Positions 36,574 through 49,084 of a DNA stretch of 64,000 bases are shown here, one piece after another. A program made the position numbers and the translations under genes. The DNA lies in contig OX638132.1 in the NCBI GenBank assembly GCA_951804985.1, forward strand, positions 21,457,989 through 21,521,988, given 5' to 3'. Numbering within the stretch: the stretch's first letter is position 1; each line of letters opens with the position of its first letter. The DNA comes from Dryomyza anilis (Eukaryota > Arthropoda > Insecta > Diptera > Dryomyzidae). A model generated the notes under the pieces. That model ran no database searches, was not told the DNA's origin, and saw nothing but the letters and a program-made list of their open reading frames with translations.

Positions 36574-37325
36574 ATATATATATTTGGGCCACAATATTTT
36601 GTTTTTTTTTTTGTTTTGAATTTTTTAAAGAGTTTTTTATATATATATTATTTGCATTTAGGATCTAATGTTAAAAAACGAACAGTTTTTATAGTTATTC
36701 AGAGCATAGACCACACAAACTACCAAACTAACTTTTTTCTAATTAATCTGCTTTTGAAAATATTTCCAGTGACCATCATTTTGGTATTCTGTTATATAAT
36801 CAATTTTCAATGCTATACTTATGCCTATAATTTGAAAATATCTTTACAACATATTTACAATATGCTTATTGCATACTCAGATTTTTCCTATAACGTTTAT
36901 TTCGTAAAAAATTAAAGTTAAAATTTTATATGTAAATATACATTTTAAAATTTGGAGATTTTGACGGTAACTATTTTGATAGGGCATATTTGAAAAACAA
37001 GAACCGATGAAAAAAAGTTAGTAATTTTGTTCGTTCTTTTGCACTATTCTCTGCTTTACCATAAACCATTTTCGTATTTATCATTAGATCTGAAATACTA
37101 AAAAAAGTCTAAAAAAAAAAATCGAGTTTATAATTAAATATCTTAAACGCGGAATATTAGTATTAGTACTTTTTGGTACTCTGGTAATTAGTATTGACAA
37201 TTAAAAGAAATACTGAGTTAACAGATTTTTGAAAAACTAGTTGGTTAAGGATCTGTATTTTTCTTTTATAAAAAGTGTCTGAAAAGTACCTAAAAGTTCG
37301 ATAGCAATTTTTCATAAAAAAGTTA

Positions 37326-37881
37326 CCTTATAGAAAAAACTGAGTATGCAGTTAAAATCAGAAACCCAGAATTATATCGAATTGATGTAGGGGATGTACA
37401 TTAGTGATATGACTTTTTTGTAAAATTATTTTACATGGTATCATAAGATGAGGAATATGGAAAAAAAATGAAAATAATACATTTTGATTGTTTTATTACA
37501 AAAATTTCCCCCAGGACCAACATTTTCTGATATAAAAAGTATATATGAGGTATTCCATAACTGACGACGCCTAAATTTTTAAATGTTTGATTTGGTTCAA
37601 ACTTTGTTTGTGATTAGTACCTATGAGTCTTATGATTTGTGCAAATTTTTAGACCTCTTAATGATCCGGTTACCAAATACCAAGTCAATAAATTGATTGA
37701 TTTTCACAAATTCATTGAATTTTCATTAATTACATATTAAGAGTACTACTAAACGTAAATGTGGTTTTGATAAATTTGTATAAGGATCATTAAGGAAATA
37801 ATTCGCACTCTTTACCACTAATTATGACTCATAGCGGTGAACATTATTGTTTAACATATCGATGAACATGTATTCTTTGTA
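37326..37881. other. AT-rich flank beyond the right arm
   Basis: I see no gene here. A weak inverted similarity exists between phrases near 37,610 (GTACCTATGAGTC) and 37,830 (ATTATGACTCATAG), possibly an old foldback element. Confidence 0.35.
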
Positions 37882-38083
37882 TACACCCAGAAAAAAATTC
37901 CCTCAAATCCCATTAAAATTGGTCAATAGGACAATTATTGATTTAATGGTATACAAAAAATAAATCTTTTCGTATAAACTCGATGGCAATGTCATGGTAT
38001 TTTCTAGTATTTAATGGTATTTTTCGATTAAAATAATAATTTATCCTATTGAATATTTTATATAGTATTTTTTTCTGGGTGTA
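37882..38083 (+). mobile_element. MITE, family B, copy 3
   Basis: It has the same ends as the other copies (TACACCCAGAAAAAAA and TTTTTCTGGGTGTA), but is about 22 bp shorter because of a deletion near TTGAATATTTTATATAG in the right half. Confidence 0.85.
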
Positions 38084-38360
38084 GAAGATGCTTGGTGATG
38101 TTGTTATACTTTAAAACCATAGCCTACTTCGATTGTCTTCTTCAAACATTTGAATAATTGTAATAGTTGGTATTTATTCGTGAGTTAAGTTTCGACTCTT
38201 ACTAGGATTTCGATTTTATATTCTTTGGGGAAAGTTTTTAAAACCATGCGAAAGTAGTATTAATTTTCTTGTTTTGTTGAGTAGTGTTATTTGTACTTCA
38301 AAGAGGTATTCTTTAGTTTTACATTGTGCTGATTCAATTATTAAAATTCAATTATATTAG

Positions 38361-41300
38361 ATTTTATTTTATTTATTTTATTTATTTTATTTATTTTATT
38401 TATTTTATTTATTTTATTTATTTTATTTATTTTATTTATTTTATTTATTTTATTTATTTTATTTATTTTATTTATTTTATTTATTTTATTTATTTTATTT
38501 ATTTTATTTATTTTATTTATTTTATTTATTTTATTTATTTTATTTATTTTATTTATTTTATTTATTTTATTTATTTTATTTATTTTATTTATTTTATTTA
38601 TTTTATTTATTTTATTTATTTTATTTATTTTATTTATTTTATTTATTTTATTTATTTTATTTATTTTATTTATTTTATTTATTTTATTTATTTTATTTAT
38701 TTTATTTATTTTATTTATTTTATTTATTTTATTTATTTTATTTATTTTATTTATTTTATTTATTTTATTTATTTTATTTATTTTATTTATTTTATTTATT
38801 TTATTTATTTTATTTATTTTATTTATTTTATTTATTTTATTTATTTTATTTATTTTATTTATTTTATTTATTTTATTTATTTTATTTATTTTATTTATTT
38901 TATTTATTTTATTTATTTTATTTATTTTATTTATTTTATTTATTTTATTTATTTTATTTATTTTATTTATTTTATTTATTTTATTTATTTTATTTATTTT
39001 ATTTATTTTATTTATTTTATTTATTTTATTTATTTTATTTATTTTATTTATTTTATTTATTTTATTTATTTTATTTATTTTATTTATTTTATTTATTTTA
39101 TTTATTTTATTTATTTTATTTATTTTATTTATTTTATTTATTTTATTTATTTTATTTATTTTATTTATTTTATTTATTTTATTTATTTTATTTATTTTAT
39201 TTATTTTATTTATTTTATTTATTTTATTTATTTTATTTATTTTATTTATTTTATTTATTTTATTTATTTTATTTATTTTATTTATTTTATTTATTTTATT
39301 TATTTTATTTATTTTATTTATTTTATTTATTTTATTTATTTTATTTATTTTATTTATTTTATTTATTTTATTTATTTTATTTATTTTATTTATTTTATTT
39401 ATTTTATTTATTTTATTTATTTTATTTATTTTATTTATTTTATTTATTTTATTTATTTTATTTATTTTATTTATTTTATTTATTTTATTTATTTTATTTA
39501 TTTTATTTATTTTATTTATTTTATTTATTTTATTTATTTTATTTATTTTATTTATTTTATTTATTTTATTTATTTTATTTATTTTATTTATTTTATTTAT
39601 TTTATTTATTTTATTTATTTTATTTATTTTATTTATTTTATTTATTTTATTTATTTTATTTATTTTATTTATTTTATTTATTTTATTTATTTTATTTATT
39701 TTATTTATTTTATTTATTTTATTTATTTTATTTATTTTATTTATTTTATTTATTTTATTTATTTTATTTATTTTATTTATTTTATTTATTTTATTTATTT
39801 TATTTATTTTATTTATTTTATTTATTTTATTTATTTTATTTATTTTATTTATTTTATTTATTTTATTTATTTTATTTATTTTATTTATTTTATTTATTTT
39901 ATTTATTTTATTTATTTTATTTATTTTATTTATTTTATTTATTTTATTTATTTTATTTATTTTATTTATTTTATTTATTTTATTTATTTTATTTATTTTA
40001 TTTATTTTATTTATTTTATTTATTTTATTTATTTTATTTATTTTATTTATTTTATTTATTTTATTTATTTTATTTATTTTATTTATTTTATTTATTTTAT
40101 TTATTTTATTTATTTTATTTATTTTATTTATTTTATTTATTTTATTTATTTTATTTATTTTATTTATTTTATTTATTTTATTTATTTTATTTATTTTATT
40201 TATTTTATTTATTTTATTTATTTTATTTATTTTATTTATTTTATTTATTTTCTTTATTTTATTTATTTTCTTTATTTTATTTATTTTATTTATTTTATTT
40301 ATTTTATTTATTTTATTTATTTTATTTATTTTATTTATTTTATTTATTTTATTTATTTTATTTATTTTATTTATTTTATTTATTTTATTTATTTTATTTA
40401 TTTTATTTATTTTATTTATTTTATTTATTTTATTTATTTTATTTATTTTATTTATTTTATTTATTTTATTTATTTTATTTATTTTATTTATTTTATTTAT
40501 TTTATTTATTTTATTTATTTTATTTATTTTATTTATTTTATTTATTTTATTTATTTTATTTATTTTATTTATTTTATTTATTTTATTTATTTTATTTATT
40601 TTATTTATTTTATTTATTTTATTTATTTTATTTATTTTATTTATTTTATTTATTTTATTTATTTTATTTATTTTATTTATTTTATTTATTTTATTTATTT
40701 TATTTATTTTATTTATTTTATTTATTTTATTTATTTTATTTATTTTATTTATTTTATTTATTTTATTTATTTTATTTATTTTATTTATTTTATTTATTTT
40801 ATTTATTTTATTTATTTTATTTATTTTATTTATTTTATTTATTTTATTTATTTTATTTATTTTATTTATTTTATTTATTTTATTTATTTTATTTATTTTA
40901 TTTATTTTATTTATTTTATTTATTTTATTTATTTTATTTATTTTATTTATTTTATTTATTTTATTTATTTTATTTATTTTATTTATTTTATTTATTTTAT
41001 TTATTTTATTTATTTTATTTATTTTATTTATTTTATTTATTTTATTTATTTTATTTATTTTATTTATTTTATTTATTTTATTTATTTTATTTATTTTATT
41101 TATTTTATTTATTTTATTTATTTTATTTATTTTATTTATTTTATTTATTTTATTTATTTTATTTATTTTATTTATTTTATTTATTTTATTTATTTTATTT
41201 ATTTTATTTATTTTATTTATTTTATTTATTTTATTTATTTTATTTATTTTATTTATTTTATTTATTTTATTTATTTTATTTATTTTATTTATTTTATTTA

Positions 41301-41937
41301 TTTTATTTATTTTATTTATTTTATTTATTTTATTTATTTTATTTATTTTATTTATTTTATTTATTTTATTTATTTTATTTATTTTATTTATTTTATTTAT
41401 TTTATTTATTTTATTTATTTTATTTATTTTATTTATTTTATTTATTTTATTTATTTTATTTATTTTATTTATTTTATTTATTTTATTTATTTTATTTATT
41501 TTATTTATTTTATTTATTTTATTTATTTTATTTATTTTATTTATTTTATTTATTTTATTTATTTTATTTATTTTATTTATTTTATTTATTTTATTTATTT
41601 TATTTATTTTATTTATTTTATTTATTTTATTTATTTTATTTATTTTATTTATTTTATTTATTTTATTTATTTTATTTATTTTATTTATTTTATTTATTTT
41701 ATTTATTTTATTTATTTTATTTATTTTATTTATTTTATTTATTTTATTTATTTTATTTATTTTATTTATTTTATTTATTTTATTTATTTTATTTATTTTA
41801 TTTATTTTATTTATTTTATTTATTTTATTTATTTTATTTATTTTATTTATTTTATTTATTTTATTTATTTTATTTATTTTATTTATTTTATTTATTTTAT
41901 TTATTTTATTTATTTTATTTTATTTTATTTTATTTTT
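38361..41937. repeat. 3.58 kb near-perfect array of a 9-bp unit (ATTTATTTT)n
   Basis: About 397 copies of ATTTATTTT run without interruption. I see only two substitutions (A to C, near 40,252 and 40,270) before a short (TTTTA)n end at 41,910. Because the unit is nine bases and lacks stops on this strand, all three plus-strand frames are open, giving a spurious 1,204-codon frame of repeated Phe-Ile-Tyr. It is not a gene. On the minus strand every unit supplies two AATAAA hexamers. Such homogeneity implies recent expansion or strong homogenisation. The assembled length may be approximate. Confidence 0.98.
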
Positions 41938-42198
41938 TAATCTTAATTTAGTATTTCATTTGATTGAATTGACAAATTAGTTGTGAACGATCAGTAAGCA
42001 CCCTGTCTTATGCTCCTTATTACCTTTTTAATTCGAATGTAATATAAGCCAATCTTATTTTTAATTTTATGCAAATTGAAGCAAAACATCGAAACATTTG
42101 TAACATAATACTTTCAGATATTCGCATGTAAAATAATATTTGTCACTCCATTTCATTTCCATTGAGATCCTTCAAAATGTCATTACAAGATTCTTCCG

Positions 42199-42765
42199 TG
42201 TCCATTGTAAATGGTTTTCAATCAAAATAATCAAAAAACATCAAATCGAACAATTGACAAAATGTGACTATGATCCAATGCAAAACACAGTATATGCAAA
42301 TTTTAGAGAACAAAAGTGCGCAAAACGAAACATTTGTAACGTTTCTACGCGTACTACGAAGGACCTCCACAAAGCCTGATCCAGCTTTTGTTGCCATTCT
42401 TATTCTGATTTTGCTATTATTGCCATTTTGAGTTGAATATAGCATTTGAAATGTTGAATGGCAATGTAACGACCTTTTTGAAATCAATAGGGTATTCTTG
42501 CCAACGAGGTGCATGCAATTCCTGCCGCCACTCACTATGTAAAATGCAAATTTTACCGAGTTCGTTTCTCTAACCAAGTAACAAACCATCGAAGCCATCG
42601 ATCGATTGCCGATCGAACAACGCCGGGAAGGGTGCAAAGGATTTCGTACATAATTTGCATAATTTCACAGATTTCGTTACGGTTTGGGTTGAGCATGCGC
42701 CATATAGCAGCAGGTCATTTGCATAGAAACGCAAATCGGTTTGTGCCAAAATTAAAGCAAAACTC
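42199..42765. promoter_or_regulatory. Third, diverged copy of the octamer-rich candidate enhancer
   Basis: The segment from 42,199 follows 7,640-8,280 of the left arm in the same orientation, with many substitutions and small deletions. Shared anchors include CAAAATAATCAAAAAACATC near the start and TATAGCAGCAGGTCATTTGC near the end. Octamers persist near 42,292, 42,543, 42,651 and 42,717, with one more at 42,068 just outside. Similarity may begin earlier, near 42,060. The 135- and 139-codon open frames here are incidental, since the same residues are broken in the other copies. Confidence 0.6.
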
Positions 42766-42811
42766 AAATTGTTTGCTGGGATGCTCTCTAATTAAACCCA
42801 TGGCCTTTGAA

Positions 42812-43050
42812 AACCATAGTATGGTTATGTGGAATCATAATTTGGTCACTGACAACCATAGTATGGTTGGGAGAATTCGTTATATGGTCACTGAAGACCG
42901 CAGTATAGTTGTGTGAAATTGGAATACTGTTACTGAGGATCATATTAAGGTTGACGATATTGTCATTGAGGATCATATTAGTTATAGTATATGATTGTCT
43001 TTAATCATAACCCCAATCATAGTATGATTCAAATATGGTCACCACAACCA
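42812..43050. repeat. Degenerate minisatellite of about 43-bp units
   Basis: Units contain ACCATAGTATGGTT, itself a palindrome, followed by a TTGGTCACTGA-type spacer. Four to five units are visible, decaying toward GATCATATTA. It starts immediately after the third enhancer copy. Confidence 0.65.
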
Positions 43051-43059
43051 TGTTTTTTC

Positions 43060-44500
43060 TCTACTTGCATCGATTTTTGTGTGCAAAATATATTTTAAAA
43101 CCTATTTATTTCGTATATTACAAGTATATTACAAGAATGCATCATGTTTACACCTAAGATTTTGATTAATGATCTAGTTTTATAGCTTCTGAAGATTTCA
43201 TGAATTTCAACAGTTTGTACGAAATTCACGCATATTTTCCCTAAAAATCATTTATATAATTTTTCTTTAATTAAAGATGTCACTTAAGAAAATGTTTTAA
43301 AAAAACAAACAACATTTTTGATTAATGATTATTATGCATTTTTTATAAGCGCCAATATTTCTTAAAAATTTCATCATTAAGCGACGACTATCGATCGCTG
43401 TTTTTTAATTTTAGGATTTTCTCACGATTTTCAAACAAACAAAATCTGTAAATTTTTTAGGTAAAAAACCATCAGCCAAAAATCTAATGACAATATTAAA
43501 ATTAATGAATTTCCTTGAGATATAAGATACTTTTGCGCTTCATTAATGTCTACGAAAAATGTCCTTTTACCCTTTATTTTTTTTTTGTCAACAGAAAAAT
43601 AGCATTTCTTTTGCTGCATAACGCATAGATTTATAAAATTTATGTTTTTCTCGTGGCACGCAACCCCGATCACGTAATCCTTTCGTTTGTTTTCAAAACA
43701 CAGGTAATGATCATCATTTTTAAGTTTCCAATAATTAATTTTCTGTCTGTTTTTTCCTAAAAAAAAGCAGGCGATGGTTGCAAAAGGGTTGTTGCGCCGG
43801 CCAAAAGATTAAATACGTACTCTAGACTGATTTGCAACCCTTGCAAAAATTTCTGCACGGTTTTTTTTTATTTTTTATCGTTCAAGGTTTTTGCAAATAG
43901 CCACCGGTTGAGATGGCATTTTTAGTTACAGTTAAGAAAATTGTGTAATTCAATACCTTAATTAAATATAGAATAGTAGGAAGTATAGAAATGTGAATGC
44001 TGTTTTTTTATTTATGAAAAATAAATAAGAAAACACGCAGCGTTTATTTTTCAAGGTACAAAAAATATATTTATAATAAGGGGATTCATATCAATCGCGA
44101 AAAACTCGTAAACTGTGTAAATTTCGAAAAAATAGAAATTTACGCAAAATTTGTATGAGATTTATTTAGAGTTTTTTTTTTAGTTTAAAAAAAAATACAC
44201 GAAGATAGTGCTAAATGCGTTCAAATTAACTTACGCTTAACTTTATTTTTTACGAGATTAGAAATTTACGCTGTTTTTGTGAATCCCTTAATATTTATTG
44301 AATTGAAGTCTTATTTAATATAATAACTTTCAAATTATTATACTGAGAATAAATGTGTTACAAGTTGGTCTATTTAATAAAAATTAATATAATTAAAAAT
44401 TTAAATATTACTATCGAACAAAAATACATAAAGAGTACCTAGTATTTTCAATAGTATTTTGTAGCATTTGCCGATGAAAGGAATAATGTATCCTTTTAAC
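43060..44500. other. AT-rich intergenic DNA
   Basis: I see no gene here. A small GC-richer island at 43,770-43,860 (GTTGTTGCGCCGGCC) stands out but has no coding or RNA features I recognise. Confidence 0.4.
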
Positions 44501-44889
44501 TACACTCAGAGGAAAAACACATTTTAAAATCAAGCAGAGTCATAGTTGTTTTTAAAATTTTCAACTTTTGATCATACAACCATGTTTTAACAATGCAAAA
44601 TTTTAATACTAGGTTGAAATGCATCGAATCAAAAATTACAACTTTAAATTAAAAATGCATTTCCAATTTTAAGATGCAGCAATCTAATATCAAGATTGCA
44701 CCAACTTTGATTTAAGATTATATCAACTTTAAAAAAAAAATAAAAATGCAACGCGTTCTCATTTCAATCTTAAATCAACGTTGTTCGTTGGTGAATTAAA
44801 AAATATCAACCTTACTCGACTTTCATGACGGCTTTTGCTTGATTTAAGGTTGTTTTTGCTTGATTTTACAATGTTTTTCCCTGAGTGTA
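44501..44889. mobile_element. MITE with TACACTCAG ends
   Basis: TACACTCAGAGGAAAAACAC at the left pairs with GTTTTTCCCTGAGTGTA at the right, and pairing continues inward through TTTTAAAATCAAGCA. The 389-bp element has no coding capacity. A degenerate relative of family B lies just after it at 44,930-45,050. Confidence 0.75.
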
Positions 44890-45051
44890 ATTTTAATAAC
44901 AAAAACTATTTCTATAGATTGACAATTATACACTCAATAAAAAATACCTTACTATAACATGTTTTTTTTTTACTATTAAAATAAGTCAGTAGAATGAATT
45001 ATTATATTAATAGATACATCACATTAAGTACTACAAAATACTATTTAATTA

Positions 45052-45273
45052 TACACACCAAAAAAAAAATACTATATAAATAATAGTTTTTTACTATTAA
45101 AAATAGTCAATAGGATATATTATTATTTTAATCGGAAAATACCATTAAATACTAGAAAATACCATGACATTGCCATTGAGTTTAAATGAGAAGATTTATT
45201 TTTTGTATACTATTAAATCAATAAGTGTCCTATTGACCAATTTTAATGGGATTTGAGAGATTTTCTGGGTGCA
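45052..45273 (-). mobile_element. MITE, family B, copy 4
   Basis: The body matches the other copies in the orientation of 22,564. Its left end is altered (TACACACCAAAAAAAAA) and its right end is shortened to TTTTCTGGGTGCA, so it is one of the older copies. Confidence 0.75.
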
Positions 45274-45284
45274 GCACAACAAAA

Positions 45285-46440
45285 AAAATAATCCCTGATC
45301 TCAGTGTGATTTCCCGATGGACGTCAAAATTTTAATCAGTACCTCATACTCAGTTTTATCAGATTGCCTCAAGTTTTTGAGTTATTATGTAAAACAAATA
45401 TATTACAATTCTCGTGTTTTTGTACATATTTTGGTCTATAAATTTTTACAGATTTGAGTTTTCGATCATATTTCTCTTGTATTCCATTGAGAATACTTCA
45501 GCCAATATTCTGAAATAAATCACATGAAATTCGGATTGATCTGACCAAAGTTATGACCAGTCAAACGCAAAAAATATGAATTTTAAGGTGCACCTATTTT
45601 TTGTTGCATAACATCTATGATTTTCAATATTAAAAAAAAACATATCTTATATGAGACTTGATCTATAATTTTATAGTTTCTCTTACTTTGTGTTTGCAAA
45701 TCACTCTTTAAATTCTCAGCTTAAAGTGAAATTTACAAATTCGATTGAAAAATGTACCTTATTTTTATACGAAAAGTATGAACATTAGTAGGTGATCTTC
45801 ATTTGACTCTATTGTAGGATACTGAGGCAAACCCATGGAAAGTAATACATTTATGTAAACTGGTTTAAGGTTTTGTTGAAATTTCTATGAATAATTGATG
45901 GACAAAAAAATAATATTGATTAAAAGGAGCACCACAAAAGAAAATGTAATTCTAAAATCGTAAGCGTGAATTTGTATTAAATCTGAAGACTTACAGAGTG
46001 ATTTGCAAAAACAAAGTACGAGGAATCATAGAATTATGGATCTAGTTTCACATATAATTTATAATTTTATTGAATTATGAAAACTTAAAATGTTATGCAA
46101 TATATAATAGGTACACCTTTAAAATCCATATTTTTGTGTTTGACTGGTCATAACTTTGGTCAGATTAAACCGAATTTCATGAAGTTTATTTCAAAAGATT
46201 AGCTAAAGTATTCTCAGAGGAATTTAAAAGATATTGGATCGATAACTCAAATCTGTAAAATGTTAAAGTACAAAATATGTAGAAAAACATAAAATTTGCC
46301 ATATATTTGTATTACGTAATAAGTCAAAAACTTGAGACAATCTGAAAAAACTGAGTATGAGGTAGTGATTAGAATCTTGAAATCCAACAGAAAATCATAC
46401 TAAGACCGTGGATAATTAAAAAATGTCTCCCTTTTGTGGT
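45285..46440. mobile_element. Foldback element with about 430-bp inverted repeats
   Basis: The left arm (45,290-45,720) and right arm (45,990-46,435) are imperfect reverse complements. Paired phrases are TACCTCATACTCAGTTTT with AAAACTGAGTATGAGGTA, and GACCAAAGTTATGACCAGTC with GACTGGTCATAACTTTGGTC. The central 270 bp is unpaired. No transposase is encoded. Confidence 0.8.
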
Positions 46441-47620
46441 CTAGTGTTATTTTTGAGTTTAAATGAATATATTTATTATTTGTATACTGTCAGCAAACCA
46501 AACATAAAATAGCGTTAAGAAATGTTTCTTAATTTCAGTAAGAAGTTTCTTTAAAAGGAGTAAAATTGTATTTGATTTAACATTTTTTTTTTATATTATT
46601 AAACTGTCTACTGAGTATATTTGTTAATGTTTAAATTATACTTCTAAGTATTATATAAAATTAGGAAAATTCGTTTTTATTAGTGCAAAGGGCCTATTCA
46701 AATTCAGCAACATATGTTATTCGAAACTGTTGCTTGTTTCCTTCCATCCCTCATTATACGAATCGACAAATCGATTACAACCAATAATTGAGTTCTTCAA
46801 ATGATCAGGCAGCAATTTGCATAACGGACCCTTTTAAGAACGTCATATAATATATGCAAATAATGTATTTTCAATATTTGCCTCTTACTTGGAATTAGCG
46901 CGACTTAAGCAAATTGACACGAATCTTCGAATGTTTTATGTGTTGACAGTTTGAGGTTAAAAAATTAATTTATTTCAAAAGTCAATTGGAGTTGAATAAA
47001 TTTGTATGGATCGGAAATGTGGATTGTTTAAATTTTATATTGCTCATATTTCTTAAATCGAGTAAGTTCGAGTAAGTCAGTTCCAAATATATATCATGTA
47101 GATTAGACAGTCTAATATCTTTTCCAATAAAATAAATTGTTTGCTAAATATAAATATCTTTAATTTATAATTTAATAAATATTTTAAAAGTATTAAAAGT
47201 TACATATATTTGTTAAAAATTTTAACATCTCCAAAACATAAAATTTCACCATATGATTTTGAATATTTCATAGCATATTTTTGCCTCATATCTATAATGA
47301 ATTTTTATATTAAAAAAAAAATACAAACAATTAATCACTTTCTTCTAAGAACGTTACAAAAACTTCCTCTCAAAACTAATTTATCATATTTGAAGATTTG
47401 CTGACATGGAACTTGGATTTTAAACAAATTTGTACTGGGGCGGAAATATGTTTCATGCTATCAATAACGACTGGGATTTTGCAATCATCAATCAATAGAC
47501 CTATACAATAGATCTATGTATCGCAGTGTGAAGTTATTGTAAAAGTAATACTTAATGTAAAAGTAAAAATCACCAACTTCATTATTTTAAATTTTAAAAT
47601 AATTTACTTGCAAAATATTT
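46441..47620. other. AT-rich intergenic DNA
   Basis: I see no gene here. Around 46,820-46,870 there are octamer-like words (TTTGCATAA, ATATGCAAATAAT), too few to call an element. Confidence 0.35.
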
Positions 47621-47922
47621 TTATATTTGATAATTTCTAATTAATGAAGTTAATATGTAAATGAAATATCTATCGAATTTAACTTTAAAAGTAATCAACC
47701 AAATTATATATAAACTGTATACGATATATATATATTTTTTATATAGATCTGATATTTCATTTAATGAGTTAACCCATTTAAATTTATGTTCCATATAACC
47801 CTTATCAATTTTAATAATAATATTCATTATAAAATGTACGTCATCGGTTAAGAAGACAACATCTAGAAAAGTTTCCCACGAGTCAAAATTTGCACGATCA
47901 AATTTCCAAATCTGCACACCAA
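47621..47922 (-). pseudogene. Exon-like fragment, weakly like an ion-channel S2 region
   Basis: On the minus strand a TTTTTTGACAG acceptor opens a frame reading GVQIWKFDRANFDSWETFLD, then TDDVHFIMNIIIKIDKGYME and LNEISDLYKKY, and then AT-rich hydrophobic codons to TAA. The order of an acidic-residue helix, a GYxE turn and a LYxKY segment recalls the S2 and S2-S3 region of cyclic-nucleotide-gated channels. That likeness is from memory of the family pattern and is weak. No donor or neighbouring exon is evident, so it may be a decayed fragment. Confidence 0.25.
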
Positions 47923-48802
47923 CTGTCAAAAAAGGATTAATGGTGTAGCTAATGATTTTCCGCATTTCAAGACGTTATTGAAGCATTGCACAGTACGCAT
48001 TCACGGTACCTTCACAGGCTTATTTTGCAAAGGGTTGCGCAAAATGCAAAAATCTTTAATGCAAAATTGCAATTTTCTTGTAAAATATACAGCGTAACCC
48101 TTTGCATGACGTAAGCTACCTAGAGTTTTGGGTGCTAAAGGTATACGAAATATCGACATCCGTTAAATTAACGTAACCCATTCGATTTTGCAAGCAAAAG
48201 GGGTTTTATGAGTGACTGCATCATTACAAGATGTATTAAATAACTTTAGAAAAGAAAAATATTGCAAATTTACAAAAAATACTTCTTTGTGCCGGAAGGT
48301 AACACATTTCCCATGTTTGCTTTATATCATTAATTGTAATGTAACGAAAAGTTTATTCATTTCTTACAGAAACATCCGATTTTTTTTTTGTAGAAAAAAC
48401 CTATGTAGTTTTCTTATGAAATTTGATTCTTTTTATTGAATATACCCTTTGGGAAACACTTTCATTGAATTTAGCACCTTTCTTGCGATTACCTAATAAA
48501 TGCATCAATCAATTTTGTTAATGTTCCTCCTAACACTCGGATCATATTACGACATAGGTATGGTATCAAAAAATTCGGTACAAAATTAATGATATATTTG
48601 ATAATTTGCGCAATGGAGCAATACGCATACGGTTTGTATATATTTAAGATGAAAAATATAATTATTAAGATGGGATTTCAAGATGAGATGATATTCTCAA
48701 ACAGTGTATTTTAAAAACTTTGATAATTGGATGAAAAAAAATATTAATGAATTCATATCAACAAGTGATATTTAATATTAATCAATAATAATAAAAAAAA
48801 AA

Positions 48803-48995
48803 CCAGTAAGGAAGGTTAGGTCACATGGGATATTTTGAAATAGAGAAATTGTGATAGTTGGTGTGACGATTGTAGGTGTAAGAATTATAAAAGTTATAGT
48901 CGGTCGAAACCGATCGCTGAAGAATCGTTGTAGAATTGCCTTTCATTTGATACCCATATGTACAAATGGGTATGTGTACCGAATCTCGATTTTTT
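48803..48995 (-). mobile_element. INE-1-like element, 3' fragment
   Basis: In reverse orientation this repeats the terminal part of the elements at 53,883 and 60,788. It has TCCCATGTGACCTAACCTTC, the GGTTTCGACCGACTATAA-type hairpin and a CCCATATGTACAAATGGG stretch. Only the end portion remains. Confidence 0.6.
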
Positions 48996-49084
48996 TTCTT
49001 TTGGGAAACACAAGTCGGTTCGTGGAAAAACATTATTTTCATGTACTTGAACATAAAGTTTAATCCTTGATTTAAATATATTTT

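Larger units (their letters stand above)
23590..37325 (-). repeat. Right arm of the giant inverted repeat
   Basis: This is the reverse complement of 400-13,729. It starts inside the cas exon 1 copy and runs outward through the 5'UTR (24,088-24,480), the two foldback elements (25,385-26,290), the octamer cluster (29,030-30,050) and the outer blocks to about 37,325. Differences from the left arm are an insertion at 27,858-28,622, an unmatched block at 30,940-33,290, a right-only MITE at 36,320-36,573 and a 1 kb deletion near 37,030. Stretches of 150 bp or more are identical to the left arm. Confidence 0.95.

Noticed and set aside
38326..41940. 1,204-codon open frame of repeated Phe-Ile-Tyr
   Set aside because: It is the translation of a pure 9-bp AT repeat that has no stop in any forward frame; there are no flanking gene signals.
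42218..42637. 139-codon minus-strand and overlapping 135-codon plus-strand frames
   Set aside because: Both read through the diverged third copy of the candidate enhancer and have no domain.
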